From Rhizophagus clarus (lineage: Eukaryota; Glomeromycota; Glomeromycetes; Glomerales; Glomeraceae), in assembly GCA_015698045.1 (NCBI GenBank), contig BLAL01000053.1, forward strand, positions 312,501 to 376,500: 64,000 bases of DNA, read 5' to 3'. Under the pieces are notes generated by a model. The model was not told the origin of the DNA and ran no database searches. It worked only from the letters and a program-made list of their open reading frames with translations. Positions 46,085-58,398 of the stretch are shown here, one piece after another. A program made the translations under genes and the position numbers. The stretch's first letter is position 1; every line of letters begins with the position of its first letter.

Positions 46085-46385
46085 ATGCTTATTGTGATCT
46101 TTCCAAGTGTACTGATTCGTAATTTGTCTTTTATACTTATTAATATCAGTTACTAAACTTTTAATTCCATTAAATCTTTTCCGAACTGCTTGTGCGCATC
46201 TTTGATTACCGTTATTCGACCGTTATTCTACAATTCTCAATGCTTCACATAGTATTATTTTGTATCTTTAAATAGTTGCATCTTTTGGCCATGATCATCA
46301 TCACTCGTTGAATTTACAATTGCGAATTGTGTAGATTCATTATTATTCATCAAATTCGTTACTTTACTTAATACGTTATCTAAAA
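46085..46385 (-). pseudogene. Unidentified gene remnant
   Basis: The minus strand reads NNGNQRCAQAVRKRFNG, then LVTDINKYKRQITNQY and TWKDHNKHTVFLEK before a stop. Upstream in another frame are DNVLSKVTNLMNNNES and STSDDDHGQKMQLFKD. Together they look like the C-terminus of a basic, possibly DNA-related protein broken by stops and a frame change. I do not recognise the family. A possible upstream portion lies in 46390-46680. Confidence 0.4.
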
Positions 46386-46639
46386 AAAAATTAAAAAAAC
46401 GTTGTTATTAATATGACAGCACCAACATTATTTATTTGAATTATATGATGATTTTGTATTGATTTTTTATCTGGTAAAAATAAGTACAAAGGAGGTATCC
46501 TTTGAAGTTGAATTTTGTGAAAAAAATGATTAATTGTAAATTGAAATGCATTAATTAGATGCTTATAAAGAAAAAATTGATATTTTAAAAAGCCTAAATT
46601 AGACATATCCACTTTTCAGTATCAGTAAAATATTCATTA

Positions 46640-48575
46640 TTAATTTCTTTTCTTTTCGCCATGAAGGTTTTACAGCCACATAAATACTTGTTATATTGTT
46701 GTTGATGATATAGAATTAAACGAGTAAGAAGAATATAAATCATTAAATCAAGATGTGGTCAAAAAAGTTTGGTAAATAATCTCTTTTATTAACTTTTAAA
46801 TGAGATTAAATCTTCTTGGTTATGTTTTTTGGGTCATCATCTATCATATCAATAGAAATATTGCAATTAAAATCTATCCTAGATAGCTAAATCATTTTCT
46901 AAACATTCATTATTAGTGTCAATTTTTAAAATCTGTTTAATAATTGTTTTGATATTTCTTTTAATGTTAAATCTATATTAGATTAATTAGATTGTCCATA
47001 CTTCATATCGTAAGCTTCTTATAATGAAATCATATACTGCAAGTTTTAAATTGTTATATATTTTCATCAATGAAAGCTTCTAATTTCGATATTTTTTACA
47101 CTTTTGTAAATTACTAGTAATTACAATAACAATATTGAAAGTAGAAAATGAAATTTTTGTAAAAGGTTTATATTATAATTTATGTGATTACGTAACTGTT
47201 TAATTACAATCATGTGATATGTGATCACATTATTTATGCAGAATTTTTTGAGGTCTCTTAACATTTGTTCACAATAAATGTACAGACTAAATGTATAATT
47301 CCGATCCATTGCGGTCCGGAGTGTTGATCAATGGCACCACATGGATAATGAAACAATCAGGCATATTGATTAGTGAAATTGGACGAGGCTCACAGGCAAT
47401 CATAATTCATAAGTCTGAGCAATGCTCTATTTTTTTCACATATAGTCTTCATTCTCTTTTTTTTCCTCTAAAATGCTTCAACTTTATTAGTATAATAAGA
47501 TGGGGCCGCTATTTTTTAATCGTTCAAGTCAAAATATAAATATCAACTATGTTAAATATCCACCTCTGATTCTGCACCAGTTTCTGGCCATGATGAACTT
47601 GACTCCTGCTTAGTTGTAAAGATGGTTTCGTGGTCCTATCGGCCACTTGGTTCTGGACTTCTGGTCCGGTTTTTGAAATATATATAGAATACTAGCAGCA
47701 ACTACATCTTAAAACTTTATGAATTATAGAACAGATTGAGGGCTAATAAACAACAAATTTTGGTCTTGATCCAATCAGTTATTTCAATAAAATGTCATTT
47801 TTTCTGGGATTTAAGATTACTTAAAAATTAATAAATAATATAATATAAAATAGAATGAAAGAAAAAAATATTTTAAAACCCGTAAAAAAAGGCACCAAAA
47901 TTGAAGCTGATCAAGATCCTAATTAACAATTTTCAAAAAAAAAAATTTGTCCTAACCTGAATATTTCGGGTCAGCCCGGTAGATCACATGAATTGATACT
48001 TCCGGGACTATAAAAAGAATTTTAAATTCACATAAGTGCATAATAAATATTAGTAATCACGAGTTGAAAACCAATCTTACTGTAAAAAAAAAAATTGACA
48101 AAAGAAATGATCGGCATTGTTATGAATTTACTTATCACCATTTCCAGATTGCGATACAAAGTTGTTGGTACAATTTCAATTTCAATATATCAATTGGCAA
48201 AATAAAAAACGAGCAGCAATTGTTTAAATAAGCTTCAGAAATCAGACGTCATTATTTACGTCACAATCAAAATGGACTAAAATTGGATTCACATGTAGCG
48301 TTAACATATTTGAAGTCACATGTACAATAACTAGATAATAAGTTAGTGCTAATAAATAAAATCGCACATTTTTGCTTACCTAACAATTATTTTTTCATAA
48401 ATAAAATCGTAATAAAATCGTAATTTTTTTATAAAATTATAAACAAAATCATAATAGGATAGAATCATAATAGTATAGGAATTTGTTATTTATTTTTATT
48501 ATCAAATTTGTAATAAGATCATAATTTTTATGAAATCATAATAGAAACATAATAGAATCGTAGAATCGGAATTTA
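46640..48575. other. Intergenic, no gene recognised
   Basis: AT-rich. A patch at 47300-47700 and another near 47950-48010 are less AT-rich and may be old repeat DNA. Region 48380-48570 repeats words such as AAAATCATAATAG and TTTGTAATAARATC, continued on the far side of the next MITE. Confidence 0.4.
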
Positions 48576-48578
48576 TTA

Positions 48579-48763
48579 CAGTCAACTCTCACTCTAAGTG
48601 CACTCTCTCTATATGCATGTACTATGTGTTTTCTCTCTAAATGCACCCCTTACTCAGTCCTGGTATATAAAGATCATATAAAATTTCTCTTTCTAAATGC
48701 ACACTCTCTAAATGCACATTTTTTCAAATTTTCACTATGGTCGTACTTAGAGAGAGTTGAGTG
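48579..48763. mobile_element. 185-bp Tc1/mariner-type MITE
   Basis: The ends CAGTCAACTCTC and GAGAGAGTTGAGTG are inverted with one mismatch in the first ten bases, and TA lies on both sides (48577-48578, 48764-48765). The interior repeats TCTCTAAATGCAC words. TA duplication and CAGTCAACTC-type termini suit the pogo/Tc1 group. No coding sequence. Confidence 0.8.
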
Positions 48764-48829
48764 TATTTATTTTTATTACCAAATTTGTAATAAAATCGTA
48801 ACTTTTTAGTCCGGAGTGTAACGAAGGAT

Positions 48830-49081
48830 TATATATTTCTATGCAAGGGTCACACAAAATGTCCATCTGTCCGCCCGCTCAAAAATTGAGTCGATGCGTG
48901 ATTGGTTCATTTGTGCTCCGGACTTAACAACGGTTCTGAAACCGTTCCCTAGTTTAGATCAATTTGATCCATTTACTATAAATTTGACTCATCCACAAAC
49001 GGAAGATTTAAAAATGCGTTGGCAAAGGTCAAAAAAACTCAACGGTTCATACAACAGGAATTTCAATTTATACCAGAAAAA
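48830..49081. other. Non-coding or unidentified stretch
   Basis: A less AT-rich segment with an open frame from 48894 (FICAPDLTTVLKPFPSLDQF). I recognise no domain and see no splice signals. It abuts the kinase relic tail to tail. Confidence 0.25.
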
Positions 49082-49939
49082 CTAAATAGAATTCGCTATC
49101 CCAACATTTTTGATAAAGTTTTTGATACTTTGGAGGTGTATCTTCGATTTGTTCCTCTCTGCCACCTTTTCAATGTAATGGCTAAGTAAATTTCGTGAAA
49201 AGCCAGAAAAAGGAGGACGTCCACTTGAAATTTCACATAATAAAACACCTAAGCTATAGATATCGGACTTTTTATACCTGATATTCTTTATTATGGTTGA
49301 TAACATGCATTAAAATTATGGCCGAAATAATCTCAAATATTATATAGAAAAAAAATACTCCTTTGCCAAGTCTCTATGGATTTTTTTTTAGAGTGTAAAA
49401 TTTCAATCCATTAATAATATCTGATGTCATTTGAAATTTATCGGCCATTTCAAAGATGTAGATTTTTCTTTCAAATAATTTCTTAAATTTCCTTCGTTGG
49501 CTTATTCCAACCAAAATATAATTCTTAGAATCGATTTATTTTAAATATAAATCAATTATATTGAACTGTAAGTAAAATTATTTAAAAAAATCTTAATATT
49601 AATCTTTTGTTATTCCCAGACAACGATTAATTTTTGGATGACAATCAACCTCGCGAAGTAATTTTAATCATGTAAATCAACATCAATTTTATTTGTATGT
49701 ATACCACTAACACACTGCAATATAGGATAAAATTTTCTACCTCCTTGACAAGCTCATCAATAGCCTTATCATTAAGTTCATCTGAATTTTGTCCATTTAT
49801 AACTTTTAGCGCGTCCAATCCCATATTAACCAAAATTGCTTTACTCACTTTGACAAAATATCCACTATTCATCATATTTAAAATAACGAATATATTCATT
49901 CTTTATCATTTCTTTAATCCATTCTTTTGCCGAAGTCAT
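49082..49939 (-). pseudogene. Protein kinase relic
   Basis: Read on the minus strand it begins MTSAKEWIKEMIKNEYIRYF (ATG at about 49939), the usual opening of this kinase group. It then gives, in other frames, VSKAILVNMGLDALKVING, LDDKAIDELVKEVENF-like sequence, YANEGNLRNYLKEK, LKWPINFKM, a decayed catalytic loop and KKSDIYSLGVLLCEISSGRP (about 49275-49215). The Gly loop, HRD and DFG are lost or unreadable. Multiple stops and frame changes separate the pieces. Third kinase copy in the window. Confidence 0.72.
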
Positions 49940-49959
49940 TTTTGTCGTTTATAATAATG

Positions 49960-51310
49960 AAATTATATTTATTGATTTTTTCTCTTATAAAAAAAAAAAA
50001 ATCTTTTTTTTTTAACGTTATGAATTCTGGAGATATTGCAAATAAGCTTGTTAATGCATGCATCTTATTGGACTAAATCGTGCTTGTACTACTGCATAAT
50101 TGGAAAAAAAAAGAATTCTATAACTATGCACGTTGACATTCTGCTGTATATGTACTTCCTGATTTTAAATTTATAATTTTTAATTTTTTGACTTGGGTTA
50201 AATCAATTGAATATTTGAATTTACTTATATAATAAATCAATTGCTGTGGTAAATGGAAAATTAAAAAAAATTTTCTGAGATCCATTCTCCCTCTCGTAAT
50301 AACGTCACATGAGGATGTGGTGAACACGAAAGAAATTAATCAAACATATAACCAATCCAAGTTCTCACTTTTACAATATATTTACATAGGAAAATTCAGG
50401 CAGGATGTATTATAGAGTTACGCTTTCAAAAATAAACATACTGATTTCCGCCAATTCTATAAACAATAAGAAAATTTAAAATTCGATAACCATAGAATAT
50501 AGAATCGAATGCTCATCAATTATACATTTACTCTTTTAATAACCCACAAAAAAAAAATGTCACTAATCTTATTCATCCAAAATCAATGAACTTAAACGGT
50601 GAAATTATTCGATAAATGATGGAATGAGTGTCAAAAGTATTAACTTATCGCGTAGGGAAGGTAATTGGGTAGGGTTGGGAACTGTACTTAGAATATGTAT
50701 TCAATACATTGTACATTAAGCCAGGGAAAAAAAAATTTAGATTCTCATGATATAAATTTTAAAATTGACATGGTCACCCGGTTTTTTTTTTTACACAAAA
50801 TTTTTTTTGTACATATTTTAGTATATTACATATTACATAGTAAAAATAAGATGGGATGATAGACGTCAACAGGAATTTTAAAAAAAGTTGATGGATTAAC
50901 GCGTAATAATCCAATAGAAGCTTTTTATTATTCAAGTTATTTAATTAAAGAAATTTATTTTCAATGTGGAAAAATGAGTGAATTTATTTATTTCATTTTT
51001 ACAGGTGGTAACCCCCAAATACAGTTAGTACCAAAATCGAGAACTATACGGATAACTATATTCAAACTATATTAAGTCACATAAGTGAACCGGGCCCCTA
51101 TATATAAGATGCTAACTATATGAGAAAAGGTGTTAGGTAGAGAAAGAGTCAATGGGTAGTAGTAAAAATAAAGTCGGAAGATAAAAGGACATTAACAATG
51201 TAGAAGATAATGAATAATGAGAAAATATATATTATTAAATCCTAAACCTAAACTAGTTCTATGCTGTGACAATAATCCTGAATATAAAAATTAGATGTGG
51301 ACTACTGAAC
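49960..51310. other. Intergenic, no gene recognised
   Basis: AT-rich. A forward frame near 50880-51060 (RNNPIEAFYYSSYLIKEIYF) is open for about 60 codons but has no ATG and no recognisable domain. Confidence 0.4.
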
Positions 51311-51316
51311 CCAACC

Positions 51317-52560
51317 TCAAATATTGAGGTTAGGTTGTGAAAAATTATCTGAATGTAATGGGAGACCAAAAAGAATTAACAATCGTTGCACGATGACGGC
51401 ATGATCGGACGGCCAAAACTTGATGAGTAGACGTTGGAACATGTATAGCATTCGCATTCCTGTATAAGCGTTTGTAAGATAATTTACGTCTTTTGGTAAC
51501 GTTGTAGCGTGATCGATCCGCATATCCAAAGTTGAGATTTGATTTCAGTAAACAAAGATGTTAAGAATTTCAATAAATTTGATTATGTAAACCTTTCTTT
51601 AAAATAAAAGTGTAAAATATGTTTGCTAATTCACTTGGAACTAAATTAATAAAGCCAGATGAAGATATGATTGTTGTTAATTGCAAGAGGTGAAAAGTTG
51701 AATAATGGACGAAGCACGATTGCATTTTCCGAACGTATTGAAATTAATATGTCTTTATGTCGCGACAAAATGTCTTAAGTGAAGTCACATGGACAGCATA
51801 GTGATGTGTTGAAGACAGGTTGGGCAAGGAAGTTTACCATCCGGGTAAGTTTGGGATAATTACGTTGATTTAAGTCTGAGGTTGGTAGTGATAATGTAGC
51901 TGATTTGATTTTATAAGCTACTGTATAATTTTGAAGTTGGTAGGCGCGTCCAGAGGGTTATGATTTAGCCATAATTGTGTGAAATCCCAGTCTATAGCGT
52001 TGTTTTCTAATAGAGAAGTAAAATGTCCATATGAATAGCTTAAAAAAAATCTGTTAAATTGACGTGCTGCTAGTAGAGTTTTAAGCCATTTGCGAATATT
52101 TTTGTCAGTGAGTGAGATACCATTTAATAATATCATGAAAATGTTGATAAGAATAGGATTGGCGTTATAAGCCCCTTGTTTAGCCAGAATTCAGCTTGGT
52201 CATTGTGAAAGTGAAACAGTTAAGTGTTTTGTTCGACGAGAAAACCGATAAGTTCTCCATATGGTAAATAAGTTAACTTTGTGTTGTTGTCGGATACTGA
52301 TAATGCAATTTTGAGAATCCGTATAAATTTTAATAGTAGATCTGGATGGACATGTTAGTAAAGCGGTGAGAATGCTAAACGCTTCAGTCCGTGTAGAGGA
52401 CGGTAGAAAAGCGGTTTCGCGTAAAAAGAACGACTAGGAGTGTTTGGAGCGACTTGGATCCAAATCTAGTCCCATAATGCAGTCAGGTGTGCCTAAGTAC
52501 CATCTGTATAAAATATGAGATAAAGTAATGTTCAAAATCATTATATAAATTGATTAATTG
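51317..52560 (-). mobile_element. LINE (non-LTR retrotransposon) ORF2 3' remnant
   Basis: Minus-strand pieces in several frames match the end of a LINE ORF2 with an RNase H domain. Around 52530-52290 there are GTPDCIMGLD, RTEAFSILTALL and IKIYTDSQNCI, where TDG/E/TDSQ are RNase H landmarks. At 52136-51918 come LLAARQFNRFFLSYSYG and WDFTQLWLNHNPLDAP. At 51529-51317 come LPKDVNYLTNAYTG and QRLLILFGLPLHSDN. The reverse transcriptase and endonuclease are absent, as expected of 5'-truncated insertions. At least four frame changes or stops show age. No poly(A) tail or duplication was found. Confidence 0.65.
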
Positions 52561-52639
52561 ACGTTTAATATGTTCATTAGCAATAATGGAGTGAATAATA
52601 AAATTAGAAAAATGAGTGAATTTCAAGTAACAAAGAATT

Positions 52640-53645
52640 ACAAAAATTTCCACGTATACTAAATTTTAATCTGTTGTTTAATTTGTTTACAATAAAATCA
52701 AAACAGTAATTTTTTTTTTTTATTTTTATTTATATTTTTCGAAATTCATATCCATAGTTCCGTACAGTGAATGCACGATCCCCTTAAGTTAAGTATCATT
52801 GTATTAAATTAAGTATACGAATCTATACTTTGTTTTCAAAAATGTTGCATTGATTTGGTATAGTACCTAATCAAAAAAAAAAAAAAAAAATTGGTCATAA
52901 AGAAAATTTTTTTTTTTTTGATTCTCAAATAAAAATTATCCAAATTGAATCTAATTCTCCAATTTAATTGGGCTTCTCTCAAAAATCGAGTAATGATGTT
53001 GCTCAAAAAAATTAATTCAAACATTTATTTTTTCTTCATTGTGGAGACTCCGAAATAGAAGTAAATAAATAGCAACACCGAGCTCTTTGTCCAGATTGTC
53101 ATATAAATCAAACGCTTTTCATTTTCGGAAGATCTCATAAATAGAGGCGGATTATCCGAAGTTATATATATTTCTGCAATCCGCAAAACAAAATAAAGCA
53201 CGTGAGATGAAAGTCAAATCGTACCTAAATACGAAAGGCTCTCAGGGATTGTCTCTCGAAGTACATCAATGTAAACTTTCTCAAACACCCGAATTATATA
53301 TATAATGTACAGTATGAAATGAGTGAATATCGATAAATACACAGTCACCTCTTTGTCAAAAATATTTTCACTACATATCGAGGAAAACAAATCACTAACA
53401 AATATTTATGTATATTTACGTTGTAATCTGCCATTAGAATACGTAAATATTTCTGAAATCTGTCATCGTCGCGAATAATAATCGTTATTACTATATACTG
53501 TATTTATCGTTGCAAAAATTTTAATTAATTTTAGAGAGCTTAATATTTAATTCTTATTTAATAATAATCTACAGTATGTATAAATATACAATTAAATAGG
53601 CCATTATAAATAATCTGTTATTATTATTATTTGTATATTTGATTC
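52640..53645. other. Intergenic, no gene recognised
   Basis: AT-rich with long A and T runs (52871-52919). It lies downstream of the UBX-LRR gene and probably holds its 3' untranslated region and terminator. Confidence 0.4.
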
Positions 53646-53650
53646 TTTGA

Positions 53651-56600
53651 CTATTCAACTTCATCTTCTTCACAGGATTCTTTAGTGATTCCTGAAAGCC
53701 TTGGTTGTAGTTGAGGCATTTCTAAAAAGAAAAAAAAAAAATAAAATAATTAATTAGAGATTATAAAAATCAAAATTAATAATTAACATAATGACATCTC
53801 ACCGGCTAGAATTTGTTTACAAGATAGAGAAACTTTCGTATAATCCAAATTCAAAAATGTTAATTTTGAAAGTCCTGTATTAAAGTATTAAAGAATTTTA
53901 GATCGAATATTCGGAATATATCAAATCAGACACTGATGATACGGTTTCTGATAAATTTACCTGTGAGTTCTTTTACACCTTTATCTGTAACTCGAGTATA
54001 TCCAATATTGAGATATTTTAAACTCCTAGAAGAAAACGCAGAATTACCAATTATTCGTAAAGACTCATTTCTAATCCTTGTTTTGCTTAAACTTAAGTGT
54101 GTTAGTTCTCGTAAATCTAGAAATTATAAAATTTTATCTTTTTTTGTTTTTCTTCCTTTAAAAAAAAAAAAAATAATTTAAATAAGGAATTCCGATGAAC
54201 TAACTTCGTAAATTTGCCACACCGATATCCGTGATATTTGTTCGATCAAGATACAATTCGATCAAATTTTCTAAACCTAATAATCAAAAAAAGAAAGATA
54301 GGTAATTAAATACACTGTAAATATATATTTTAGACAAGGTAATATACATACTTTTTAGGGCTGTCATTCCATTATCGGTTAATTTAGTTCCAGATAAAGA
54401 TAAATATGTTAAGCTATCATAAAAAAAAATTAATTTTTTTTTTTAATAAATAAAAAGAAAAAAATTCGTTTAATAATAAATTAATGAGTACCATTTCATG
54501 GCTTCGATATGTAAGATACCGGCATCGGTAACATTTATAAAGTTCGTTAAATCAAGTTTATTTAAAGGCAATTCTGTAAATAAATAAATAAATAAATTAA
54601 TTATATTTTATTAAGCCGAAAAAAAAAAAATTTTTTTTTCTTACCAGAGAAGTCTTGCAATACATCATCCAATTCTTCTTCTCGGTTTGGAAAGTTGATG
54701 AAATTAAGAGATTTGTATTCTAGACAACAAATTATGATGTCAAAGATAATGAAGATCATCAATAATCAATAATCACAAGAATAAATATACCTTTTGCCAT
54801 CCATTTCAATCCGAATTGTCCAACTCCCGTAGTTCCAGTCAAGTTCAAATCAACAAGATTCTTAAATCCACATAAAATTTTCATCACGTCTTGATCACAA
54901 AGTTTCGTTCTGGAAATATCTAAAAACTCTAAACTTTGGAAACTTGAAGGATTAACTGGAACTTGAGGTGGTGCCAGTAGAGTGCTGTCAAGATTGAGGG
55001 AACGTATGTTCTCCAATGCTACATCATATAAAACTAATTAATCTGCAGTCCCACAAAAAACATATTAAAGAATTCAAAATAATATTTACGCTGTAAATCT
55101 AAAAACACTGTCCTTCCATTAACACCAGTACAGTACGATAAATCCAATACTTCCAACGTTTTTGCAAATGCACAATTTGCAAATAATTCTCTCAAACCAC
55201 CAATAGTCACTTTTGTCTTCGACAAATTTAAGTTGGTTAAATTCTCAAATCCTGTAATTTTTTATTTTATTTTTTTTTTTTTAAAAAAAATATATATATA
55301 TAAAATAAAATTTATAACATTAAAAAATAATCAAATACCTAGTAACGCTGAGAGAGCACGATCTGTAACCCTACAAGACGAAACATCTAGCGACTCTAAA
55401 AATAACAACCCTAAATAATTCCAAATTTTAGTTAGATATCAAGAAATAAAAAAGCAATACATAAAATCGGTATAATTTCATTAAATTGAACCTCGTAATC
55501 CATTTAATCCTGTATCAGTTAATACATCGCATCCCCTTAAGCTGACTCTTGTAACTGAAGCACGTTGAGTATTACCGATAACTTCCAACAAAGAGTCAGT
55601 TGCTCTCTCATAATTATCTAATATTATATTTTGTAAATTACTGTGATTATAAACAATTAAATAATTAATTTCAATAACTTTAATAATTATGAAAAATGTC
55701 AAATTAAAAATTATTCAACCAATTCGCAAATCTTCTAAAAGTAAGGGAATCTAATTCGTTTAATTTTATCAACTCTGCCACTAGTAATTCACCAATGTTG
55801 GATGAAACATTAGCAAGGGAACGAATTATTCTACCACTTGTAGCGGAAGTCAAGAGTACTAATAAAAATTATTTATTGTTAGTAACAAATATCTTAAGAA
55901 GAAAATAAAATAAAATTATCCTTACCAGCAACACAGTATGCACATTTTGATTTCAAGCTTTTAACCTCAACCTCACGCTTGGTACCCTGTTTTACAGCGT
56001 TATCATGTACATATTCCTCGGTATTTACTCTAGTTTGTATAGCATCAGCCAAACGTCTTCTTTTCTCTTCCTCAGTTTCGACTAATAAAATAATGCGTTA
56101 ATTAACAATATTATTTAATACCTTTTCAAATAAGTTGATGTTACGAACCATGCTCTTCATTTGGACCATCTGAATCTTGAGGAAGAAGTGGACCATCAGT
56201 TAAACGATGACCTCCACCGGAAAATGGTGGAGGTTGCATGCCTCTAAGAATATTTGGTGGAAAACGACCTCGAAATCCCTGAATTCGTGGAGGTCGCCCA
56301 AAATTTGGAGGAAAATTTGGTGGAAAATTTGGTGGAACATTATTCGGAATCACAGGAATTTGTGGTGGAAATTGAGGTGGAAATTGAGGTGGAGCTTGCG
56401 GTATGATATGCGGAGGAATATTGGGCGGAATATTGTTTGGGATCACAGGCTGTGCAGGAATCTGTGGCGGAGCTTGTGGATTTCCTATTGCTTGTCTTTG
56501 ACTACCGTCATCATCATCGTCATCATAGTCGTCATCGTCATCGTCATCATCATCATCATCAGACTCAATATCTAATCTCCTATTTGAAGTTTTAAATATA

Positions 56601-57523
56601 TTTGAAGAATGTGATTTCACTGCTGACCGTTGCGGTTGTTGTGGCGTAAGATCAAGTTTTACAACGTTCAAAGAAGCGTTTGGTACCAAACCAGCATCTG
56701 CAAGGGACTCATCCATTTGATCATCTCCAAATACTTTTCTAGGAAATGGCAACATCAATTGAAATTTTTTACTTGGCTCATTCTCATTAGATACCCATTC
56801 AAATAAATTAGAAATTTTCGTAGACGGAGAAAACTTTTGACGAATAGCTTGACCAGTTGACAAACGTATCTGAATAAGAGCAGTGTTTGATGGTTCAGGT
56901 TGAGAAACAGTTGAACTGCTTGTACCAATATTACTTTCTTCACTTCCACTTGTTTGATGTGCTAATTTTCGCTGTTTGTTTCTTATCCGATCTTCTTTGA
57001 TTGCCAACAACGCTTTATTACGAGCTTCGCGTTCCAACATCTTCTGTTTCTTAGCTTCCTCCGCTGCTTTTATTGCTTTAGCTCTACTTTCTTTTGTGTA
57101 TTCTGATTCATCAGCTGGTTGTGAATGACGAGATACCAAAGCAGGTTGTGGAAATGAACTCGACTATTAGATTATTAACATTAGTAAATCAAAGGTTATA
57201 ATTGAAAAAAAAAAACTTTATCGCTAAAAATATATTACCGTAGCAGTATCGGATGACGGTCTTAAGGAGAGAGTTGGACGAGAAACTTCCGAGTTCGGAT
57301 CCAAAGCATTAAGAACCCTTCAATATTTTCAGTTTAAAGTATAATAATTAACAAAATATAATTAAATCGTCGCTATTCATTATTGTATATTATATTGTTA
57401 CCATTCTGTAGCATCTTCTATAGTACTGTTACATGCAATTGCTTTTCGACATACCCATTCGTCAAAACCAAAAGAAAGTAATTGGGCCAATATAACGTCC
57501 TTATCTTGTTGATTTGAATCCAT
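53651..57523 (-). CDS. UBA-UBX-leucine-rich-repeat protein, probable Cdc48/p97 adaptor
   Basis: About 15 exons on the minus strand; ATG at 57523, stop at 53651. The first boundaries are 57523-57402, 57317-57239, 57163-56149, 56081-55926, 55858-55720 and 55640-55492, followed by short LRR exons. Exon 1 encodes a UBA-like motif (LLSFGFDEWVCRKAIACNS). Exon 3 has a charged helix (KAAEEAKKQKMLEREARNKA) and a UBX-like fold (IQIRLSTGQAIRQKF...MLPFPRKVF, Phe-Pro-Arg being the p97-binding loop). It continues with a run of Asp and a Pro-rich PPNFPPNF tract. From exon 6 on, RNI/AMN1-type leucine-rich repeats follow (VSLRGCDVLTDTGLNGL, LEVLDLSYCTGVNG, LTYLSLSGTKLTDNGMTAL), several repeat boundaries matching exon boundaries. 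Phases checked agree. Expected role: ubiquitin-dependent substrate delivery to Cdc48. Intact host gene. Confidence 0.85.
56507..56562. repeat. ATC/GAT microsatellite coding poly-Asp
   Basis: Repeats of TCATCA and TCGTCA within the UBX gene encode about 20 Asp residues interrupted by one Tyr. Length is likely to vary between isolates. Confidence 0.85.
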
Positions 57524-58041
57524 TTTTTAATTATTCGACTGAATTTTGAAAATATTTACATAAATAATAATATATTGCGCAATTTAACTGTTAAAAGTAA
57601 AAATAAAAACGTTAAAAACCTGCTTTATTAATATTTTCTAAAAAAAAAAGGCATAATACAAACTTAACCAAATAAACGATCAACTGAAAGGAAAAACTTT
57701 GAATAAAGAAAAACGAAAAGTTACAGATGATGTGAACATTTATACACACAAATGTGTCTAAATGTTTAAATGTTTAAATGTGGCTAAGAAATGTCATGTA
57801 CCTTCCTAACTCAGCAATTTAAATTGACAGCATTGTCCGCAGTACGGAGTTCGATGATTGTCAGCCGAATTACACGTGCAGTCATTGCATTAAAAAATGT
57901 ACTTCAATATTATTATAATAAAATACACTATGTGGAGTAATAACTTTGAGAAAGTTTAAACTACAGTATTTTTTTAATTTTAACTTATTTTACAAATTAA
58001 GGAAAAAGTAAATCAAAAAAAAAAGCGTAGTTATCTGTTCC
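57524..58041. promoter_or_regulatory. Possible shared upstream region
   Basis: About 520 bp between the UBX-LRR start (minus strand) and the putative small gene (plus strand). It would be a bidirectional promoter if the latter is real. No TATA box in clear position. It contains ACAAATGTGTCTAAATG and doubled TGTTTAAA words. Confidence 0.3.
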
Positions 58042-58398
58042 ATGTCTTCACCAAACGAGACCAAGACTCCAGGGAAGAAATACACGGAAAAGACGATTAT
58101 CAGTATATTCTTGATAATTATAACAAAAAAATAAATTAAAAACAATCGTCATTAAAGTTCATCATAATATGAAAGATCGTACTCCATACGCACTTTAAAA
58201 TTAACGGACTGCAATTCGAATATAAGAACTATAGTAAAACTATTGTTTTACTTAAAAAAAAAAAATGAAGATTGAAACAGTTATTAGAAGGAAGCTGTTT
58301 CTGATGATGAAATATTATCGAAGTTAGAGTATGATATAGTAAAGTTAAGAGACTCGGCAGCTAAAGTTTACGAGATATTCTCTAACCAATCGGATTAA
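58042..58398 (+). CDS. Putative small spliced gene, unresolved
   Basis: The ATG at 58042 opens MSSPNETKTPGKKYTEKTII and runs to a GTATAT donor at 58103. A later piece (58288-58398), after a TTATTAG acceptor, reads KEAVSDDEILSKLEYDIV, then KLRDSAAKVYEIFSNQSD, and stops. The two phases do not join directly, so a middle exon is missing from the model, or the gene is broken. The same frame continues past the TAA with MNKTASQEDAQYLERPNEQS. The residues look like a small helical protein. Family unknown. Confidence 0.35.

Noticed and set aside
56207-56575. Trp/Lys-rich antisense frame over the UBX gene
   Set aside because: Mirror of the Pro-rich and poly-Asp coding tract on the minus strand.
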